A stretch of DNA of 64,000 nucleotides from Cyrtodaria siliqua (Eukaryota; Mollusca; Bivalvia; Adapedonta; Hiatellidae): contig JAWPHD010002624.1 in assembly GCA_037043455.1 (NCBI GenBank), forward strand, positions 1 to 64,000, read 5' to 3'. The notes under the pieces were generated by a model. It saw only the letters and a list, made by a program, of their open reading frames with translations, ran no database searches and was not told where the DNA came from. A program made the position numbers and the translations under genes. Below, piece after piece: positions 59,781 through 64,000 of this stretch (within the stretch, counting starts at the first letter, position 1; each line of letters starts with the position of its first letter).

Positions 59781-59823
59781 ATTAACAACGTGCATGAAAG
59801 CTTTAGCCAAAATCTGGATGCCC

Positions 59824-59900
59824 GTCCCTCCCTCCACCCATCTGCCCGCCATCTCCAATCCTTTCCCTCCCTCCACCCATCTGCCCGCCATCTCCAATCC
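59824..59900. repeat. 37-bp direct duplication
   Basis: 'ccctccctccacccatctgc' plus 'ccgccatctccaatcctt' occurs twice. Confidence 0.95.
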
Positions 59901-60184
59901 TTAAACCGCTTTTGATTTAAAAAAAAATAATTTAAAATTGCATTTGGCATAAACAGAATATAATCAGGCGTGCTTATGTCTTATTTATGTACAAAACAAA
60001 ATCATATCGCTAAAATATAAACTTGTACACATTTTTTCTTTGAATATCAATATCTTCTTATCACTTATGGGCTTCCGTAGAAAATGCGTTGGTGTTACGA
60101 AATGCAAAGAATACCATTAATCCATACAGTGGTTTCGTATAGAGTACAGTTTCTGCTATTGATATGCAAAAAATCACGTGCCTA

Positions 60185-60330
60185 AAAGGGATACCGCCTT
60201 GGAATGGTTACTGTCAAAAAGATCACTGGGGTTCAAACTAAACAAATTGTAAATAACGAATTCCGCGCTAGGCTGTATCCTCTAACAAATAAGGCAGCAA
60301 TCATAGGCAAAGTGCATTTATCCATACACA
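60185..60330 (-). mobile_element. PLE 3' UTR fragment (family A)
   Basis: 'ataccgccttggaatggtta' at 60190-60209 followed by 'aacaaataaggcagcaatca'; internal deletion between. Confidence 0.75.
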
Positions 60331-60684
60331 GCTTTGTTGCAATATATGTTTTTTAATTACAGTATATTTAGGTTTTAAACTATCTTTTTTACCCCACTAG
60401 TAGAACAGTATTGAAGCCATTTTAGGACGAGTGAACGATCGCAATAAACAATATTACTAGAAGTAATGCATTTTGATATAAACGCCGGTGGTATTTTGAA
60501 CATATAATGTATTTTTCTAATCGTTATGCGTCTTCAAAAATGTGTACGTTTTAAACATATATTATTGCTATGAATCCATGTGTAAAAAAAACAGTAACCA
60601 ATTCGTAATTTAAAATAGGATAAAACATTCATGTTTCCGTAAAAAAGATGCAGATTTTAGTGAATTTATAACAAAGAATATGAG
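60331..60684. other. Stretch without a gene
   Basis: Nothing recognised. Confidence 0.4.
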
Positions 60685-60765
60685 AGTGGACGTTTGGAAA
60701 CGGCCGAAAACGATACAAACGAAATATTGCAGTCTCGGTTTGATTGAGAAGTTGTTCATGTTCAA
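60685..60765 (+). repeat. Family C fragment
   Basis: 'gaaatattgcagtctcggtt' and 'gattgagaagttgttcatg'. First stem CAGTCTC is present but its partner has decayed (GAGAAGT). The second stem is lost. Confidence 0.75.
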
Positions 60766-60784
60766 CAAGTTTCGTCTCGTCGTT

Positions 60785-61130
60785 GTAGGAGTGGTCTTCG
60801 GAAAGTCGTATACAGTAACCTAGAATATAGTTATAATATCGTCCGCGTACACAAAGAAGACTTTTTTAAAAATACATAATAATTTCATCATGGTCAGGAC
60901 TAGTTTAACCATTTTTCTTTTGCCAAATAAGCTGTTTGTCGGGCAATTTATTTAAAGACAACAACATAGAAAATGTGACAAGACCCTGCTGTACCCAAAT
61001 TTTATAAGATATATAATTACATTGATTTCCACTGACGACTGTGACACTCGCATTACATTAAACATGGTCTCTGTGTAATGTGAAAGACACGTTTTACTGA
61101 AAGCAAGAAACCTCGTTAAACACATTACCA
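60785..61130. repeat. Second segmental duplication, copy 2
   Basis: Partner of 54400-54680, without the 24-bp expansion and with an insert of about 60 bp. Confidence 0.7.
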
Positions 61131-61439
61131 TTACGAGTCCCGACTTAAATCCATTAAGCGATGAGAAAACTTATAATAGCATGATTTTAAAACGGATATT
61201 TCGACAATAAAACACGTTTAAAAAACAGTTTTTACTAAATAAAGATAATTTGATTATCTGTTTAAAATTACCTATTAAATGTTTTAATTTTACAATATGC
61301 AAACTTGTTATTGACTTTTATCCTTATTTTTTATCTGTAACTTCATGTTCACCAGTTCATGGTTAAATCGAATATTTAAGCGATTAAATTTAACGCAGGA
61401 CATCATTTACTTTATCGACATCGAGCATTGTACATCATA

Positions 61440-61627
61440 CCTGTACACATAAGCTCGCCAAAAGGCCTAGTGTCATAGGGCGAGCATAAATAAAAACCTT
61501 TACTACATCTACACATGTAGCATTATGATTTACAGAGAAAATATATTGTCTGTCTCTTTCATGACTCGAACACACGGACATCGAATTTACTGTCCGACGT
61601 TCTAACCACTGAGCTACAGCGACTTCT
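61440..61627 (-). mobile_element. tRNA-derived SINE, second family
   Basis: Minus strand starts GTCGCTGTAGCTCAGTGGTT with a perfect A box (TAGCTCAGTGG). A B-box-like GTGTTCGAGTC lies ~45 nt further on, and a 5-bp anticodon-like stem encloses CAGTAAA. The body continues to 'ggcgagcttatgtgtacagg' near 61440. The overlapping 109-codon frame is an artefact. Confidence 0.7.
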
Positions 61628-62300
61628 TGACAAAGGTCAGCAGGGCTTGTGCAATGTCGTCTCACGGCGTGGGTATGGGCGTTGTCCATCAGCAGCAGTT
61701 TCTCTGAATTAGGCTTTTGTTTTTCACCTTCATAATTCAAAATGGCTGTGCACTGGCAGTCCAAAGTTTGTATATGAAGAGTTTGCAGATTTACATAGAC
61801 TTACATCGGGAAAACTTGAAAAATCGTCTTCTTTTTCAAAACTACATGGCATAGCTCATGTATTGTGTTACATTAGCTTTTGGTCCTTTACTAAATGTTG
61901 ACCCTGGGTTCAAATCTGTCACCGCCACGGAAGTTGGTCACCGCTCGGGAGTTTGCGATAGCGCGTTATCGACTACGTGATCTCAATATATTATGAAATT
62001 ATATGGTTGTTTGACAATTTTCTCATTGCGAAGATCAAGAGATGAGCGATTCACGACCATTTGACCCCACTGTTTGGAGCATGAGAGCTTTTTCACCACT
62101 TGTGATACAGGCCCTCATGAGCCTCTTGTGCTAATATATCCATTGATTAACTACATTAGAGATATAGTCTTTGTTATATTCAGCTAATTATTGTGAATTA
62201 ATGATATTATGCATGTATATATTTTAAAATATGTTATTATCACTCGTATTGCTAACTGGTTATACAACCTCACTGATGTTGCCACTTCATTTATAACTTA
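61628..62300. other. Stretch without a gene
   Basis: A weak B-box-like 'gggttcaaatctgtc' at about 61908 has no A box. Nothing else seen. Confidence 0.4.
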
Positions 62301-62302
62301 TT

Positions 62303-63165
62303 TAGTGAAGGTATGCCAAACAAATAATCTGTAGTAGATCAGCACCCTGCAGAGACACTCCCCTATCTTATTTGGTGTAGATAATCTGTAGGTGATCATC
62401 ACCCCGCAGAGACAATCTCCTGTCTTATTTGGTGTAGGCGGTATGCCAAACAAATAACCTGTAGTTGATCAGCACCCCGCAGAGACAATCTCCTATCTTA
62501 TTTGGTGTAGGCGGTATGCCAAACAAATAACCTGTAGTTGATCAGCACCCCGCAGAGACAATCTCCTATCTTATTTGGTGTAGGCGGTATGCCAAACATA
62601 TAATCTGTAGTTGATCAGCACCCCGCAGAGACAATCTCCTATCTTATTTGGTGTAGGCGGTATGCCAAACATATAATCTGTAGGTGATCATCACCCCGCA
62701 GAGACAATCTCCTGTCTTATTTGGTGTAGGCGGTATGCCAAACAAATAACCTGTAGTTGATCAGCACCCCGCAGAGACAATCTCCTATCTTATTTGGTGT
62801 AGGCGGTATGCCAAACAAATAACCTGTAGTTGATCAGCACCCCGCAGAGACAATCTCCTATCTTATTTGGTGTAGGCGGTATGCCAAACAAATAACCTGT
62901 AGTTGATCAGCACCCCGCAGAGACAATCTCCTATCTTATTTGGTGTAGGCGGTATGCCAAACAAATAACCTGTAGTTGATCAGCACCCCGCAGAGACAAT
63001 CTCCTATCTTATTTGGTGTAGGCGGTATGCCAAACAAATAACCTGTAGTTGATCAGCACCCCGCAGAGACAATCTCCTATCTTATTTGGTGTAGGCGGTA
63101 TGCCAAACACATAACCTATAGTTGATCTGAACCTCGCAGAGACAATCTCCTATCAGATTGGTGGT
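62303..63165. repeat. 73-bp tandem array, about 12 copies
   Basis: Unit contains GGTGTAGGCGGTATGCCAAA, 'ataacctgtagttgatcagc' and 'agagacaatctcctatctta'; period 73 bp (62581 to 62654). Central units (about 62735-63090) are almost identical while the edge units have diverged, as expected for unequal exchange. Confidence 0.97.
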
Positions 63166-63724
63166 ACTGATAGTTGTTGTTAACATATATTGCACGGATA
63201 ACCTTTTAGATCGACAAATTGCAAACGGTTACTCTTCCTCGCCTGTTCTTAAATTAATAATGTTCTCATGCCTCGTTTAAAGTTGATAATACAATTGAAC
63301 TAACCACGTATGAATTAAATACTATGGTCCTGCTCTTTAGCGAGGCGAAGTTGTCGTTGTTGCTTTCCTAGTGTTGTTGGTTCGAAAAAGCCAGTGGTTA
63401 GATAAACAATCTCTCCTTACAATAAGTTTTCTCATGTATCTTATATATCCCTCGTTGCAGAAAGCTCGTAATTACGAATTTAATGCTCTAAAATAATAAC
63501 ATATATGCATATTCTAAATTCACTGAACACGCTTTTATCTAGTGCCTTTCTATAATGTGTATATTTTTATCGGTGCTTGAAGTTAGAATACTTCTTCTGT
63601 CATAAATGTACACACTGATTGTAGTTAATTACGGAAACGCCCAAGAGATCAGATATGTTGATTAGTAAGAACCTTAGTATCACCGGTCTACCAAAACCAG
63701 TCTGTTTAGGTCGGCTAGACTTTT

Positions 63725-63815
63725 TTACGGTGGCTTGGTGACAGTTTGGTGTAAGGCGTCTGCTCTTTAATGCATTTAAAGTTGATGGCATGTTGGTTTG
63801 AATCCGCTAGTAGGC
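63725..63815 (+). repeat. tRNA-Leu-like SINE head or tRNA pseudogene
   Basis: 'tggtgtaaggcgtctgctct' resembles the D-arm to anticodon-arm part of tRNA-Leu, and 'gttggtttgaatcc' matches the B box with one change. Acceptor stem pairing is not evident, so it is not a functional tRNA. Confidence 0.5.
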
Positions 63816-64000
63816 GATTAGTTCAAAATGCTAATTATATGTATATACATATGAGTTGAATGACAGACATAAAGACAAACATAATTATACATATACATAT
63901 GAATATTCATGTTACATAAATAAATTGGTGATGTATGTATAACTGTATTACTCTTCTTTGAGACAGTGTAAGTAATTCATATTGTTTCTGACCCAATGTT
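63816..64000. other. AT-rich window end
   Basis: Contains the palindrome 'atatgtatatacatat' near 63837 and a similar 'atacatatacatatgaatat' near 63888; possibly the 3' end of the SINE. Confidence 0.35.

Noticed and set aside
61570..61627. Functional tRNA-Tyr gene
   Set aside because: A box is perfect and a GTA anticodon-like triplet is present, but T33 is missing, the acceptor stem does not pair and a SINE body follows.
61900..61930. B-box-like sequence as a third SINE
   Set aside because: No A box at the right distance and no second copy in the window.
62303..63165. CRISPR-like regular array
   Set aside because: Units are directly tandem with no unique spacers, and the genome is eukaryotic.
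1..64000. Hammerhead ribozymes, expected in some PLE terminal repeats
   Set aside because: Searched by eye for CTGANGA followed by a stem and GAAA on both strands. Candidates near 7597, 9426, 27729, 29583 and 48490 (minus) lack the GAAA and the flanking stem. A covariance search would be needed to exclude degenerate forms.

Overview
This looks like nuclear DNA from an invertebrate animal, most likely a heterodont bivalve mollusc. The base composition is AT-rich, there are no dense ORFs, and repeats of the kind common in bivalve genomes dominate: Penelope-like retroelement debris, tRNA-derived SINEs, a diverged family containing 'GGGCCATAACTCT'-like strings, and fold-back MITEs. No species can be named from sequence alone. 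No complete host gene is visible. The only convincing host coding piece is one 161-bp exon (51585-51745) with good splice sites, preceded by two decayed copies of its own acceptor region. Nearly every long reading frame in the window is a chance frame inside a repeat.

The dominant component is one Penelope-like retroelement (PLE). Its best copy (41025-43201, minus) carries the conserved N-terminal region and the reverse-transcriptase palm with a YLDD box, broken by one stop codon and two 1-base deletions. It is joined directly to the 3' UTR by an internal deletion. About 30 further fragments, most of them only 3' UTR (called family A here), lie on both strands. Two other repeat families (B and C) contain a conserved pair of hairpins in which base pairs change together, so the fold rather than the sequence seems preserved.

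Layout. 0.2-0.6 kb: 58/52-bp tandem array. 1.6-3.5 kb: SINE, PLE UTR, tandem family B, PLE tail. 0.9-7.8 kb and 14.2-17.7 kb: two copies of an old segmental duplication with different insertions. 7.9-10.3 kb: string of PLE fragments. 11.4-12.8 kb: large 36/61-bp array with a TATA-like box in every unit. 18.5-21.8 kb: mixed A/B/PLE/MITE. 23.0 kb: fold-back. 24.1-26.1 kb: two LINE 3' ends. 28.6-29.1 kb: 560-bp fold-back. 32.1-33.0 kb: 454-bp tandem duplication inside PLE UTR. 33.3-39.0 kb: cluster of fold-back MITEs rich in TGACGTCA. 39.2-43.9 kb: PLE cluster. 44.4-46.4 kb: two satellites. 47.4 kb: two CTCF-like sites in tandem. 50.4-51.7 kb: PLE tail, then the host exon. 54-61 kb: PLE debris, a second segmental duplication and diverged tandem repeats. 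62.3-63.2 kb: homogeneous 73-bp array. 63.7 kb: tRNA-like sequence.

The window therefore reads as intronic or intergenic DNA shaped by retroelement insertion, tandem expansion and fold-back elements. The most interesting signals are structural: the covarying double hairpin of families B/C, the shared CTCG apex of unrelated fold-backs, and repeated tandem expansion at one short site of the PLE UTR.
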